Under the pieces are notes generated by a model, which worked only from the letters and a program-made list of their open reading frames with translations, was not told the DNA's origin and did not search any database. DNA of 64,000 nucleotides from Clusia tigrina (lineage: Eukaryota; Arthropoda; Insecta; Diptera; Clusiidae), in NCBI GenBank assembly GCA_920105625.2, contig OV050030.1, forward strand, positions 28,052,516 to 28,116,515, in the 5' to 3' direction. Shown in pieces: positions 24,901 through 38,353 of this stretch. A program made the position numbers and the translations under genes. Within the stretch, counting starts at the first letter, position 1. The number at the start of each line of letters is the position of its first letter.

Positions 24901-26840
24901 AAATCCTTTTATATGTAATCATATGCAGAGCCGAAGGTATGGCCGAAGCATGGAAAAAATTAATTTCGCATAGGATTTTATTAGTATTTAGTGAAATATC
25001 AAGTATGTTGCATAATGTTAGTAAAATAAATTATACTATTTATACCAGATCAGTTTCTATAGGTAATTCCCGCTCCCCTCCATCACTGATTCTAATAAAA
25101 TCAAGCGTGCTGTTAAAGAGAAGCGACTTACAAAACATTTTAATGTTTATACAAATTTCCCCTTCAATCTTCCTTTTCCATGGTGGCTTTTATGGTTACT
25201 TTAAGAAACTGTCTTGTCAATGTGGAATCTTTTATTATTATTAGTAGCGATACGATGAATAAAAGGACGACTCACCAAATTTATTGCAAAAATATATGAA
25301 GAGGTTTCAAGCACATGCTGAAATGTTTTCCGATTAAGAACAACACAATTTTAGCTGAAAAATATCATAATACAATAGTTGGAGATGCTTCTTGCTCTAG
25401 ACTTTAGGATCAGAGAAAAAAAAGCTGAGCCGCGTTAGGTCGGTTGTTCGTTGAACTAACATTTCACCGCTTCGAGCGAACCTTACGATATGATTTGCCA
25501 AAACGCACGACCCAAAATTTGTGAAACACAATGACGTGTCGAGCTTCTTCACTGGAACACAGCGGCACCAGCAGCAATTAAAACAAAAATAACAGCATCA
25601 CATCCAACTGTGCACGACCTAGTAGAAAGTAGCTCTACTTCTGCGTTGCCGGATGCGTTACGATATTGGCCAAAAATTACGATAAAACGCATGAGGTTGC
25701 ATTGTGGTAGCTCTCGTATGCCGACGTTGGTTTTATTTCACTGTCAATCGTACGACCGACCCAACGCGACATTGCGATTCAGGCCTAATGTATGTAATAG
25801 CATTAATAGTGTGGCTACACGTTATATGGGAGAAGTTAGGAATTAGTGGAAGTCGTACAGAGGTTCCGAAAATATAATCTATTGTTCCTCTGAAGATATT
25901 AAATAAATTTTATTATTTCAAATTTCAAAATATTTGAAATAAAATTTTTAACCGAATTCGGCCTTCCTCGTGATGAGCTATATATTCTAAATCACTAATG
26001 TATTAAAGTGTCTATAAAGATCAAGGTTCAATCGGATTCACCAATTAGTAAAGACCAAAAATTTTCAAACCGGCCTCCACAGGTGCAACGTAACTGCAAG
26101 TGATAGAATAGAATTATTAATAAACAATACATTTTTGCGCTTATTGCAGTAATTGCTGGAGGACTAAGTTGTGCGTTCTAGACTTTTCCCAAGCCCCTGA
26201 AAGATAATAAGTTGGAAAATAAATTTTTGAAATAATTTTAATGTAGGTTTTTAATATAATATTTTTAATTTTACCAATATAAAGATGTTATATGCCGGCT
26301 TTTGGATTTAAGTAAATGAACGTTTGTAATTTGGCTGAATATCGAGGAATCATATAGAGGATCCGGAAAAATCTCCCAAATGGTTGATTCCGGGGTGCTC
26401 GGAATGATGCACAATCTTCATAATTTAAGTCACTTAAGTTGAAAGTTTCTGTTCGATATGGTATCAGTACGCCTGTTCTCCCATTGTTCTATTTTTGTGA
26501 TATTTTCTATTGTTCATTGCTGTGCTCTTTTCTGCTCTATCAATCAGTCAATCAAAACTAATCTAATGCATCAGAAACTTCATCTTTGTGATAATTCAGA
26601 AACTTTTGATAATTTGAGAGAGATCTGAAAACTTCCCCTCAAATCAATAGGGGAAATTTTCTCTTTAGGTGTTTTTGATTCAATTGGAACTATTATTCTA
26701 CTAAATTTAACGAATTGGGTTCTCTTGCACTAATCGAAAAAGCATTTATAATTGAAGAAGCAATACTATAATGACATTTAGAAATCAAGCGTGAATCAAA
26801 AATAATTGTTCTGGAAAAATTTCGCATGTAAGTTTTTATT
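24901..26840. other. Intergenic, possible unrecognised element at 25430-25850
   Basis: Mostly AT-rich. The 25430-25850 stretch is less AT-rich with several CG-containing words and could be an old element, but no domain was recognised. Confidence 0.3.
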
Positions 26841-26925
26841 TATACACAGCATGAATGTCGATTTTCGTATACTAACGTGATAAACGTCAATTGGAGCACA
26901 AATCTGGCAAAACAACAAAAACAAG

Positions 26926-27409
26926 ATGCGGACATTTGCGTTATGCATTTGCATTTTAGCTCTCTGCCGGTCTGCTTGGGTAAGTTGAGCTACACTCAGT
27001 GTTCAATTGGGTATCCTTATCACTTATGTTTTAGCCAATGAAAAATACGGAGAAGGCGAGAGCTCTATTAGAAAGTTGCCTTCAAGAGTACAGTGCCGAA
27101 GACGAGTATAATTTCCTTAAAGTCGACATGTTGGAGAATGCTATGAACCTTAAAATTGATTGCAACAAGGTTTCGAAAAATTCGAAGAAAGTCCTAAAAT
27201 GTTTCCTCACTGACATTGAGTTCATCGATGGGGATGAAAATTTTAACATCGACAATATTAGAAATTTCTTTCCTAAACTTAGGGCGTCACGATCAGTATC
27301 GGAGACTTGCTTTCATCAGCAGGGTGAAAATATTGACCTTTGCCAGAGGGTTAATAATGTGGCCACTTGTTTTACTCAGGCCGTCAAACTAAAAGTGTCA
27401 CTAAGTTGA
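26926..27409 (+). CDS. OBP-like small secreted protein, stretched-C2/C3 type
   Basis: Exon 1 is 26926-26979 (18 codons, MRTFALCICILALCRSAW), a 55-bp phase-0 intron follows (TGG|GTAAGT ... GTTTTAG|CCA), and exon 2 is 27035-27409. The product is 142 residues with a signal peptide. Cysteines: ESC-x27-DC-x12-KC-x35-TC-x10-LC-x8-TC. The segment VLKCFLTDIEFIDGDENFNI matches the C3-helix block of insect OBPs, with a D where an x3-spaced partner would sit. AATAAA at 27435-27440 is 26 bp past the stop. A TATA-like TTTATACA lies about 85 bp upstream. It is closest to the gene 1.7 kb downstream, so the two are probably a tandem duplicate pair. Confidence 0.87.
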
Positions 27410-27440
27410 ATGGTTAAATATATTATTATTTATGAATAAA

Positions 27441-28600
27441 ATTAAATGATTTTAAAATATTTCCTTTGGAACCGTGTGTGTCAATTTATTTACCAATATA
27501 TATTTTAAATAAGCCCGTATCAAAATATAAACGCAATCCATCAGTTCTGCAGATGAGTGAAGAAAAAATATGAATTGATAATATTCATATTTTGAGGTGA
27601 TTAAAATTCTGAAGATAATTTGATATCAAGGAAACTTTCCAGAAGTACCCAATAACTTTGGGAAAATGATATAACCAGTACTGAAATAAGGAATGTAATA
27701 TCACATTCTTCTCAGCGCTCGAGAAGAGTAATTGGAAAATAATCAGGAATATTGAGTGTTCCGACATCTCACCAACATATTGTGCTACTACATAGAAGCA
27801 AGTTCTATCTGATCTAATTTCGCAATGTAATCACCCCTGCACTAATTATACAACAGCCTTCGTTATACAACAATCATTCCTGATAGTTGAAATCACTTAA
27901 AATAGAGATAAGACAGATTTTTTATAAAGGATTTTTTAAGAGTGAATTTTAAAACTAAAATTGGTAATGTTTAGAGAAGGTTTCACTCATATGGCCCCTG
28001 GGAGTGGTACTGAGGAACTTCATAATTTGAAGAAACATTTTCCACCATTCTGTTTCAATATTTTTTTTTTCAACATCAACCTGTGACTTCATGTGGCTCT
28101 AGGAGAACTAATTAAAATATGTAACATCGCTGGTTATAGAACCACTTCTCAAGATCACTTCATCGCCATGCTTGGGTACTTAACTCCACCACAATAAAAA
28201 TGGAGAATTGAAGTAAATTGTTGCCTTTATTGCAGGGGATTTCAATAGTGTAGCAATAGGAACCTTCATAGTGACACATTGATACATTTGTAAACCGGCG
28301 AGAGATTCATATGGATATAAAATCCATGGTGTTGAGTGGCTCACTAATAGGACTTATTACTAGAATACTGCGCAGTTCCAGCTATATTCGAGAATATAAA
28401 TTTATATAAATATACTATATTTTTTCTACTATGATACAAAATGATACATTGTTCCAGTAATAGTATTTCATTTCTGCTAAATTTGTGAAAAATTGTCGGT
28501 TATCATATCTAAGAACCGGGCAGTGTGGAAAATTGCTGATTGCTATAATTACTTCTACTGAAATCAGGCCTGAAATTAAGCCCAATTGGCACAAAAAATA
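27441..28600. other. Spacer between tandem OBP-like genes
   Basis: No coding or repeat features recognised; AT-rich with short frames only. Confidence 0.35.
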
Positions 28601-28679
28601 TCTTTATATTTACAAGCATGCAGTTGCCACAAACCTCTGGTTGGTGTATTGTAGTGAACACCTTCAATTGTATTACAAG

Positions 28680-29200
28680 ATGAGCGATACTATGAAAATA
28701 ATCCTGGTATGCCTTTTCGTTTTATCTCTGTGCCAGTCTGTACGGGTAAGTTTAACGCCTTTGAGAGTTGACTAGATGCAACTATCTAACATTCAATTTC
28801 ACAGCTGCATATGTTGGAATTTACAACATCCGCATTGGAAAGTTGCATGAAACAGCATAATGCGATCGATGATTTTGATGAGGTTGGAAAGAACGTAACA
28901 GACGCTTTGCTAGATCAGAAAATTAATTGTACTGATTTGTCGGAGAATTCGAAGAAAGCGTTAAAATGTTTCCTTAAGCGAATGGATTTCATTGATAGCA
29001 AAGATGGTTTGAAGGTTGAAAAGATCAAAACGACTTTTCCTGTTCTCGCCGGAAAAGCGGCGGACACTTGCTTTGAACTCCAAAATATAAGCAAAGACAT
29101 TTGTATAAAAGTTATGAAGGTGTCCACCTGTTTTCTGCATGCAATCAAACTTAAGTTATACAGTGTTCTCACCCGTTTGGAAGGCATGATCTATCATTAA
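28680..29200 (+). CDS. OBP-like small secreted protein, stretched-C2/C3 type
   Basis: Exon 1 ends at 28745 (CGG|GTAAGT); the start is either 28680 (MSDTMK...) or the in-frame ATG at 28692. The latter gives 18 codons as in the two neighbours and is preferred. After a 59-bp phase-0 intron (TTTCACAG|CTG), exon 2 runs 28805-29200. The product is 149 or 153 residues minus the alternative leader: 18 (or 22) plus 131. Cysteines: ESC-x27-NC-x12-KC-x33-TC-x10-IC-x8-TC. SKKALKCFLKRMDFIDSKDG is the OBP-like core block. AATAAA lies at 29245-29250. A TTTATATTTA about 28 bp before an initiator-like GCAGTTG (near 28630) could be the promoter. The mature protein is lysine-rich. Confidence 0.87.
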
Positions 29201-29250
29201 TTGATTGTAAATCAAGTTTGCTAATTAATGTATGATTAAAAATTAATAAA

Positions 29251-29899
29251 ATTATTGAAGTTGTGAAAAGGTCTTTCAGTTTAAAATTTACATCTTATTT
29301 CATTATTGGGCGTTTAGTGGTCAAATTATTATAAGTGAGGTCCTTGCAGCCTAGCAAATCTGTTAATGACAGTTTATTTTACTTAGATTACAAGTTTCGA
29401 GCTGTATAACTTCTGTAGAAAATACCTTTGGATTGTTGAAATTACTTTTCGAGGAGTTCTGACCAATTTAAAGTGCCAAATTTTATGGCAATACAGATTA
29501 GCCGTATCTTGCATAAGATCAAAAAACTAGATAAATGTTTCTATAAGAAATCGAGGTGTTTATAGATCTTTTTTTTTTGTGTAACTTAACTTATGCTTTT
29601 GAGTACTAACATATCCTATATTGTAATATAGCCTTAAATGTTCTATAGTTGCATTATCAAATGAACTTATGACTAGAAAAACTGAGTCCCATACTGAAGT
29701 CAAATATTTATTAATAATCCTTAAAATTGATATCATACTGTTCACCAAAGTCATCTGGAGTCCGTGTTCATTCCAATCGCTTCAATCGCAATATTTTGAT
29801 AGGATCATCAACTACATTCCTAATATTTAAGCTGATTTCAATAAAGGCTTTGTCAATTTAGCGACATGCCATTAAAAAGAAAACCGAAATAAAAGTTTC
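29251..29899. other. Intergenic, nothing recognised
   Basis: AT-rich 3' flank without coding or repeat signal. Confidence 0.3.
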
Positions 29900-31020
29900 G
29901 CACTTCAAAAATTTGCTTTCAGAATAAGTATCAGCAGCCGCAGCAACAACGATAGCAGCATCAGCAAGGAGCACCGACTTCCTTGCGCGCAAACATTATC
30001 AGCAAAACACAAACGATAACGCAACCAACCACAAAATTACCGATGAGTTTGCACAAAAATATGGTTGCGCTCTTCTTCCGCTTTGCGCGAATTGAAAGCA
30101 GAAAAGCGAAAAATGTAGAACCAAAAATGAGTCTCTTATCGCGCCAAACTGTAAAATTGTCCACTGGCGCCGCCATTTTTAATGCAACCAAAATGATGGC
30201 GACTGCCGCACATCCTGTCGCATTTTAAGGTTTCATTATTGTCATAAGCTGCTGAAACTATTTTATACAGATTTTTGTATACGCTTTGGACAGGCCGCGC
30301 AGGACCTCCCGCAAGCGGTCGCCTGCTTTTCGATTTCCGGTCGGTGTAATAGTCAAGTGATTGCGACACAAAGCATTTCTTAGCGGGTTCTGGACGCCGA
30401 AATTAACGGAGAGCAACTCAAATCGAACGCCATAACGGCGTCTGGTGCCGGCTCAGTGCAAAGTTGCGCTGCAAGTAGAACTTTTTGCTGACAATGCTTT
30501 GGCGCGCTCCTTTTTATATCATTGTACATCGTTTGGGTGCCGCTTTAAATGTCTGGTGTGGGAGTGTGCTAGGCGGTTGGGCTACAAGTGGGTCCAACTG
30601 GGCCCCCTGTTCGAGTGTATGGCCAAGGTGCCGCACCGGCGTTTACGTATTTGCTTGTCGCTCAGTTTGTGCTGCGCTGCCATTTTAAATGTTCACTGAT
30701 GCGCATCGAATTTCTTAATGGCGCAATTTCAGAGTTGTTGGCGCTTCGCCCAGCAGCTCGGTTTCGTTTCGTGCGGAAAGTTTGCGCCCATTAAGCTGCG
30801 GCTGCCAGTCTGCGGACTGCTGCTGTTGCTACGTAAGCAGTCACTCCGCCGTGTATCTAGACTTCGATTATTTTTTGTGCCTTTTCGATTTGCGATTTCT
30901 CATTTCCAAATAACTTCCGGTCGGCTATTAAGTCGACAGTTTGGTGGCACAGGCCGCGATAAGGTCGCCTTCGTGTGCTCAAGAATATGTTTCAGCACTT
31001 CAAATAATTATTTGTCCTGA
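29900..31020. other. GC-richer TE-free block with clustered GCCAT cores
   Basis: This is among the least AT-rich DNA in the window. Overlapping open frames on both strands look like by-products of composition and have no domain. GCCAT or its complement occurs at 30172, 30196, 30429, 30619, 30679 and 30718, including GCCGCCATTTTT at about 30169-30180, a good match to the Pho/YY1 site. A Polycomb-response or promoter-proximal element is possible but unproven. Confidence 0.35.
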
Positions 31021-31259
31021 TTACTTTCGCATTAATATTGCAATAGGTACTTATTTTCCACAGAATGGTTGGTTTCTGCCCAATCCTCAGCATCACCCTC
31101 ATCAGAGGCCATGTCCCTGCATGAATATTGTAAAAGGAGAAATTAATTTTGATAGGAAATTTATGACTGTTAATTTGAAGTTATTTTATAGCGACCATGA
31201 ATTTTTAAATGGATTTTGTAATGGTAATTTCGTTTAATCTTGTATGGATCGTAGAAGTC

Positions 31260-32310
31260 GGTCTAGGGGAAACAAATGTTCCTTTTCTTCAATGCTTCTG
31301 ACCCTTATAACAGCTTCCGAATTCTGGCAGATATAGGGCAAACATAGAGAATATGCTCTGTAGTGCCCTGTGTTTCCTTTAGCCAGGAGACTCAATACGG
31401 ATTCTCGTTAATGTATATCGCCTATGGCCTCATGAATCATGCCCCGAAATGCATGAGATAGATGATCTTCATTTCCTAATATTAGGAGTAAATCATCTAA
31501 TTTGAATATTTTGCTGGATAATATACACTTGGAACTTGATCAAAGTGCACTTGTCCCATTGGTCTACCCGAAGTTCCACAGTTTTCCGGCTCAGGAGATA
31601 TGTCGCTTCTCTGAACACCACAGCAAGTTTAAACCTATTCTACGTTCCGGCGGAGTTGATTCCTGACGTATTTTCTTGAATTATATTTGGAAGAATTTCA
31701 AATGCATACTTCAAGTATATTGAAAAGATCATATGAGATATTTATCGAATGCGTACGATCCTATTCCGGTCATTTCTGTAGATGCATAAAAGAAGAATAA
31801 GTTGGTGAGAATAAGAATATAAGAAGAAGTGAATTCATGATTATCATATTTTGTGAGCTGTGTGTTTCGAACAATGGGTACTTAAAGTGGAAACTAATTG
31901 ACACTATCGAAGAGATTTGGGTCAGCCTAGGGCCAATTGCTTGCTCTCATCCATCAGTGTTTGAAAATGCTTAATTAAAAGAACAGGAGGTAATGAATAG
32001 AGTCCAACAATATTAGTGGTCAGAAGTTATAGTAAGACTTCTATCGACCTCACCACATTTTCAGATCTTATAAAGTCATACCTCTGGAGTTATATAAATG
32101 AGTGTAGTTTTGTCTCGTTAATAGATGCATAGATGAGACATAAATTATTTCACCAAGGTTAATTGCATAAATTTTAACAAAATCTTCAAAGCCTATTTAA
32201 CTAAAGCTGGTATAGTAAATATTCCATAACATGCTCCTTCGCTCAATTTGGAGCCATCAGTGCACATTTTTGTCCCTGGTGTCCCTCTATGAATGTGAAT
32301 ATCTGGCGTC
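31260..32310 (-). mobile_element. Very old non-LTR retrotransposon relic (RNase H to zinc finger)
   Basis: On the minus strand, KMCTDGSKLSEGACYGIF near 32290-32230 matches the start of LINE RNase H (TDGSK motif), and QGTTEHILYVCP near 31390-31360 matches the terminal zinc-finger region. The order is as expected and the space between is full of stops. Boundaries are approximate. Confidence 0.55.
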
Positions 32311-35300
32311 ATACAAGGAGTGAAAGTCACAGCAAAATCTTAGCTATGAGAAGAAGGAAGTGTTTATCCAACAAAATGAAGCGCGGCTAAATCACGGTTC
32401 AGATCGAAGATTGACACGCCACTAATTTATATAGTTTGTCAGGACACTTTTCTACGCATTCATGACTTTGCATTTGTTTGCACTAAGAGATTCCCTAATA
32501 GCCTGAAAATGTGCGCTACAGATCTAGGGAACTTATTACTGCAAATAAATTCTTAGAGTTATCAAAATCTTGTTTTAGAACATATGAAAGACACCCTTGT
32601 GAAGGTCGATAGGAAAATTCGCAAAAGTAATCGGAACTTCCATCATCACTTTCGGGAAATAGAATCTCGTGTATTCTGTCAAAGCTAGATAGTAGCATTA
32701 TACCAAGTTTTCTTAATCACTTGCAATCATTTATAGCAAGATATAGGTACCCGCATACTGAACGCTCATAAGAAAGTGAATGTGGACCACAATAAATTGT
32801 AAATTGCACTTAGAATCCCTTTATCAATGTTAATATAAAGACATGTCAATAATCTACAATTCCGACTACAGATCCAATTCTGTTGGATGCAGTTTTTCAA
32901 CCAGCTACAAGATCAATCGATATAGCAGGATATATTGTAATCTCCAAATACCACAAACTCTTATAGCTGTTTATGAATTGCTAACCCCAAATTCAAAGGG
33001 TCTATTCCCAAGTATTTTTGTGGCTTACACTCCACATTTTACAAAAAAACACTTTAAGTACACAAAACAATTCTACAAAAGGATGTGCTCTGAATAGAGA
33101 AACACAGAAAAAATAAACGAAATAAGCACACAAACAGCAAAACAAACAATGGCAGTTTTGTGAAGAGGAGCCTTTGTTACCAGGTCACTAACACGCCTCG
33201 TACCATGGTTACAGACGCATACATTTCTTTTCAGCAGTGGACATTTGTCTCATTGGTCTACTGCGTGTTTTTTGTGGTTTGATTGATACGGGCATTTTTT
33301 CCATTTTCGTTCTTATTCTGCACAATTGAGTGTTTTTAAGTTCATTGTTGCAACAGGAAAACAAAGGAATTGTATAAAAACCCAGTTCATGGTCGTCTAA
33401 GAAGAAACACATGTTGGCAACATATCCAAACTGTTGAATATTTTGATGCGAAATAGATTGGGCAACTCTTACGTAACTTTGGACAAACGACTTAAAAATA
33501 CTCTATTTAAAAACGTTGCTATGTTCTAAAACATGAAACAATTACGTCCTCGAAATTACGTGAAGCGTCACTGCAGGTCGTACGCGTTTGATTAGTAATA
33601 CCATCTAAAAATGCCTATCTGACGCAACACAATTAAAAACGTAGTGTTAGATTAGATTCTGATAAATCGAAATGGAGCGGAATCTTGTCAACTATAACAA
33701 TTAACACATCATGTCAACTAAACTCGAGGAAAAATCAAATTATTTATATACTTGCATACGATCTCTTAGTATTATAGAATCTTCATTAAAAAAATTCGTT
33801 AGTAATAGGTGAGGTTAAATTAAAGAGGGGCTCAACCTTACTGTCAGTTGTCGGGTATAACGCAACATGCCCATTAGACACATTGAATCTAATGTCTCAG
33901 TCTAACTGACAGTCGACTAAGAACTTGAGAATATAAACGGAATATTTAAAAGATTGCTAGACAAAGAACCAAATTTGTTGTAAAATGCAAAACATGGCTG
34001 ATTTAAATTCTTCCTTCAAGTATCTTGTTAATTGCAAATAATATGCGGGAATGCGTATAGAAAAACTTAGGTAGTTCATGGGTTTATCTCCAAATACACA
34101 CTACATTCCAAAGTATGCAAAGCATGGATTTTGGAACGAAGGCCTCCGATATATTCATAGTCCTTCCCAATTCTAAGTTATAAGTTCTATAATACGGATT
34201 TTTCTGGTAGACCCAACAGTAGTTAATAATCCTTGAATAATCCACTGCATTTGAAATTACAAATGCTCTAATTTGGGTCAGATCCCAGTGACATTTTTTA
34301 CGGCACTTCTCGGCCTCTCAAACACTTTATTTCGATTGTGCAGAGTCCTGGGACTGTATTATAATAATTTAACTTTCTTTTATAATAATTAATATTTTAA
34401 TATTGCTGTACCAGAATTAGACGGTACTTCAATAGAAACCAAATACTAGTCAAATGCTGCTAATCAACTTCCACGTTCTGCTTGAAGAATTATCCTACAG
34501 CAAGCTAATTTTTTTATTGTACTACTACTAGGAGGTAGTGTCTATATAGCTTGCATAATAGCAGCTACTTTCTACCCGATCATTCAATTTTGTTCCCTTG
34601 CTTTGCACGTAGTAATCCAGGCTCACAAATATATCTGAACGATTTGTAATGCTCTGATATCTGACTGCTTACTCTCAATTGACAAAGGGAACTCGGATTC
34701 GAATTTCCAATCTGAACTTTGGTATAATCTCTGTTGAACTTGTATTATTCCTGTTGATAACATATCAAAGATTGAATTTCTGTTAATTTCCCTGATATAT
34801 ATCATTAGAGCATCAGTAGTCTATCTATATGATCAATCGGTTCAGGTACTCCTGCAGGAAAGGATTTTAGTGGTTGAAATCTGAAAAATTGCAGAACCGA
34901 ATTTGCACTTTGAACGACTTAAATATGGATCTGAGAATAAATATACTTAAGACTTTTTTGTGGGTGGACCCCTGACCTTGAATAACCTTACTTGAAATAC
35001 TTGCTGGAATTGGATCTCGTAAAAAAACATTGTATCTTCCCTACAGGTATCATTATATTTACTTCGACACTTCTCAACCAAAAGGAAAAATATGACTCAC
35101 GTTTTTATTGTGGAACCTATTCAATACGTTTCGTTTCTGTCCCCATTAAGTCTTTAAATTTTATTACCCTTCAAGGTCACTCATACGTAGGAAAATAAAA
35201 TTTCATAAGTAAAAATATGGAAAAAATAAAATATGGCCATGTTTGGAAGATGCATATTGCGACCAAAGAAAGTGGGGGCAGAAAATTCACCTTAAAAAAA

Positions 35301-35559
35301 AGGCTGTGAAAAAGGGTCCTTCATTTTCCTTCTGTAATAATGAGCTTATAGATGCATAATATTTCAATTGCCTATGTCTCTATGAATAAAATAAAGTTCA
35401 CGTATCATCTCAGGTCATTGGAGTATGACTCTTCATGCATTTCCAATCAGCTGAAGCAAGCAACTAACCGAAACCCCTCGGAGGTTAGAAGGTTTGGTCT
35501 CTGTACGTAGCTAACCCCACGAACAAAAACCACAGATCATAAAAAATTAAATATTAAAC
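32311..35559. other. Intergenic, nothing recognised
   Basis: AT-rich. A short inverted repeat CTGTCAGTT/AACTGACAG lies at 33841-33849 and 33904-33912. No domain was found in any short frame. Confidence 0.3.
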
Positions 35560-36000
35560 ATGAGTTAAGTGAGCGCTCACTTAAGCAGAGAAAATCCCTT
35601 TTAATTGTCACACGAGCAGTTGAGGGGATTTACACAATGTCAATAGTGGACGTACGATTAGATACGTGCACGTGCGTTTGCCCAGGGCCAGCATCCAACC
35701 CCACCCCAAGGGGGCAGCTACAAATTGCAACATGTAACGAAAATGTTACGAAAAAGGTACTTTGTAACCTGAGGAGACGCACACGTGGTACTTAATGCAA
35801 GCAGAGCAAAATGGAAATTGCATTCAGTTGTCCAGTTGTAGCAGGAAAGCGACAATTGTTGTTGATTAGATACAAGGCAAGTGTGTGCAATAGGGTGACC
35901 TCTCTTTACAAAGTGGACAGAGAGAGTATAAATATCAGAAACAAGGGGAGTTTTGAAGGAAATCGTGTAAGGTAAAATTCCCTGATTTTAAGCTACTGTT
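35560..36000. other. TE-free higher-complexity block
   Basis: Contains CpG-bearing unique words such as acgtgcacgtgcg and GACAATTGTTGTTG. No coding signal. Possibly regulatory. Confidence 0.25.
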
Positions 36001-38143
36001 ACAGAGAAAATGTTCACAGAATTATTTCCTCTTGACTGGAAATAGCATCACTATTTATTTATTTATTTATATACACAATTAATTAGCATAAAAAACAAGT
36101 TATAATATTATAATTAATTGCATACTGTGAGTAATGGGCACTAAAGCCTTCGAATCATAATAATATTTAATAATTATCCCTGTAGGAAATATTCTAATTG
36201 AAATGAAAATTAAAGAACAATTTATTTGCTCTTTAACAGGTTATGAACAATTAAAATATACAGCACATAATGTGGTGACTTTATAAATCTTCTATATCCG
36301 CATTCAAAAAGACCCACAATATTCTGGAACTTGTTTGGAAAATTATACATTTCCACAGAATCGAAGCCACCAGAATTAAATTCAATAGCTTTAAAGGGCA
36401 GTGCCAAAAGGGTTCCATCAATACCACCACTTTCACACTATTCTTACATTGTTATCTACCTCCTCTATTTGACAGTTTGGAACTCAAATAGCTGCTCGTG
36501 AAGGTCCACCCTAATCTACAAATTTCTGTGTGTGGCTGCTTGGAGCTGTGGGTGAGGAATGCAATTGAACTGAACTCCCTCGTTCTAACAATAAATCAAT
36601 GTCATACTGTTGCAACATCAGGGACTGGGCACTGACGCCGAATGACGTACTGTGCTAGTGTTGCACTAATATATGCAATATGCACATGACTGTTGTGCAC
36701 CTCTCCATGTATGTATATACATGAGTGGAAATAGCATTAATTACTTAAATGGCAAACAGACAGTCAAACACACACACACACACTTGAATCTTACTTGTAG
36801 AAATATTTTTAATTCAATTGACAATTGCTTAAATTATGGGAATACGCAGCAGATATCTGGAAGTGCCTTGAATATTGCCAGTGATTATTTGATTCCCGTA
36901 CAGTTTTACAGTTGCTTGTATAAAGATACACTGCTGACTATTTCTTCTTTTTTCCTTAGTAAGGAGTTTGACTCTTCCACAGGAATCTTTTTTTTTGAAT
37001 TGCCATCAAGAATGAGTATGAAAGAGTATAATTTAATTATGGATACAACCGCTATTTTGTAGGCCTCGTTCATACGAAACAAGTTAAGTTACTACACCAA
37101 ACTATCTCACAGACCGTTTTAGGAAGCATTATTGCTAGTGAAAAAGCTAATGAAGATTCTCAAAACTATTGATGGATCATTCTCAGTCACTTTTTTCCTG
37201 GACGTACAGTAAATTCATCCATTTCCATATTTGGAGGCGATTTATAAAGACCTGAGAAATTAACTCTTCCGGATATCTGCTACGCAACTACAATGCTTGC
37301 ATGACAGTCTTCATTTCATCGACTCCCCTCCACTTTCTTTACAGTATACAATTGCAGTAGTTATCGATGTTTCAAAGCCGTATTGGGCACATATAATTCC
37401 AATAAACTTATTACCGCGTCTGATAGCTCCAACCTATGTAGCAGCTCCCTGCATTCCAAACTAATTCGTTTTTCATGAGGCGCAAACTTCTCATTTCACA
37501 ATTTATAACAAATACTCGAGTTTTGTTTGTGTTCGAACATTCGCCGGCTTCAAATTCCCCCAATTGCACCACCATTTGTGTCTAAAATTTGCAGAGTTTT
37601 TGTTGGGAAAGTTTTTTGTTTGACTATGCCGACTGAAGGCTGTTGCCATCTAACAGCAACAGATGATGCAATTTGCTGTTCACATTTTGGGGGAGGCTGG
37701 TATCGTTAAAATGTGTTATTTGCTCCCCTTGGTATAAATCAAGTTGGAGACTGCTGCAGTGCTCACTAGAGCCAAATGACAACAGTAGGTGTTGATGACG
37801 AAATTGGTATTTTAATAAAACATGCACAGTGGTCTGAGAAGTACGACTTTTGTATTTATTTGGCTACTTAATATTTGGCGTTGGTCACTGTAGTAAAAAT
37901 GAGAATATCATTTACCACAGCAGTACGAGTCCATAAAAGTAATAATGTAAACTCATGTATGAATGCGGCCAGGTCGGACGCCACACCATATCAATCACTT
38001 TTACATTTCTCTTTAGCTTCTGTAGCATAGGATACTTTCAACTTTATCTCATATTCCCCACTTTTATATTACTGAAAGAAGAAGGGAAATAAATCTATAT
38101 CTATGGGATATATTGCTGAGGTTTACTCTACTGGCTGTAAATC
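36001..38143. other. Intergenic with one weak open frame
   Basis: A short (CA)n run lies at 36768-36783. A 129-codon ATG frame at 36673-37062 runs through that repeat and shows no domain. Nothing else was recognised. Confidence 0.3.
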
Positions 38144-38353
38144 TAATACGGTACTTACCGAATAAGATACGAAATATTTAAAGAAAATTTGTTCCTTTAC
38201 AATCTAAAGTTTAGATTATAATCCCTTACTACTCATACGAGTATATAACTTCTTAGTACTCAGTAATACGGTACTTACCGAATAAAATACGAAATAATTA
38301 AAGAAAATTTGTTCCTTTAGAATCTAAAATTTAGATTATACCTTCTTAGTACT
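38144..38353. repeat. 120-bp tandem direct repeat, about 1.75 copies
   Basis: Unit 1 (38144-38263) and partial unit 2 (38264-38353) both begin taatacggtacttaccgaat and share gaaaatttgttcctttanaa with a few substitutions. The ttcttagtactca end recurs after both copies. Confidence 0.85.

Noticed and set aside
30136..31020. Overlapping frames of 67-100 codons in the GC-richer block
   Set aside because: They overlap in several frames and on both strands, as expected from composition, with no domain.
33841..33912. Inverted repeat CTGTCAGTT/AACTGACAG as a transposon end
   Set aside because: The arms are only 9 bp with a 54-bp spacer, and no target duplication is visible.
36673..37062. 129-codon ATG frame
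   Set aside because: It runs through a (CA)n repeat, lacks a recognised domain or splice partners, and its composition follows the AT-rich background.
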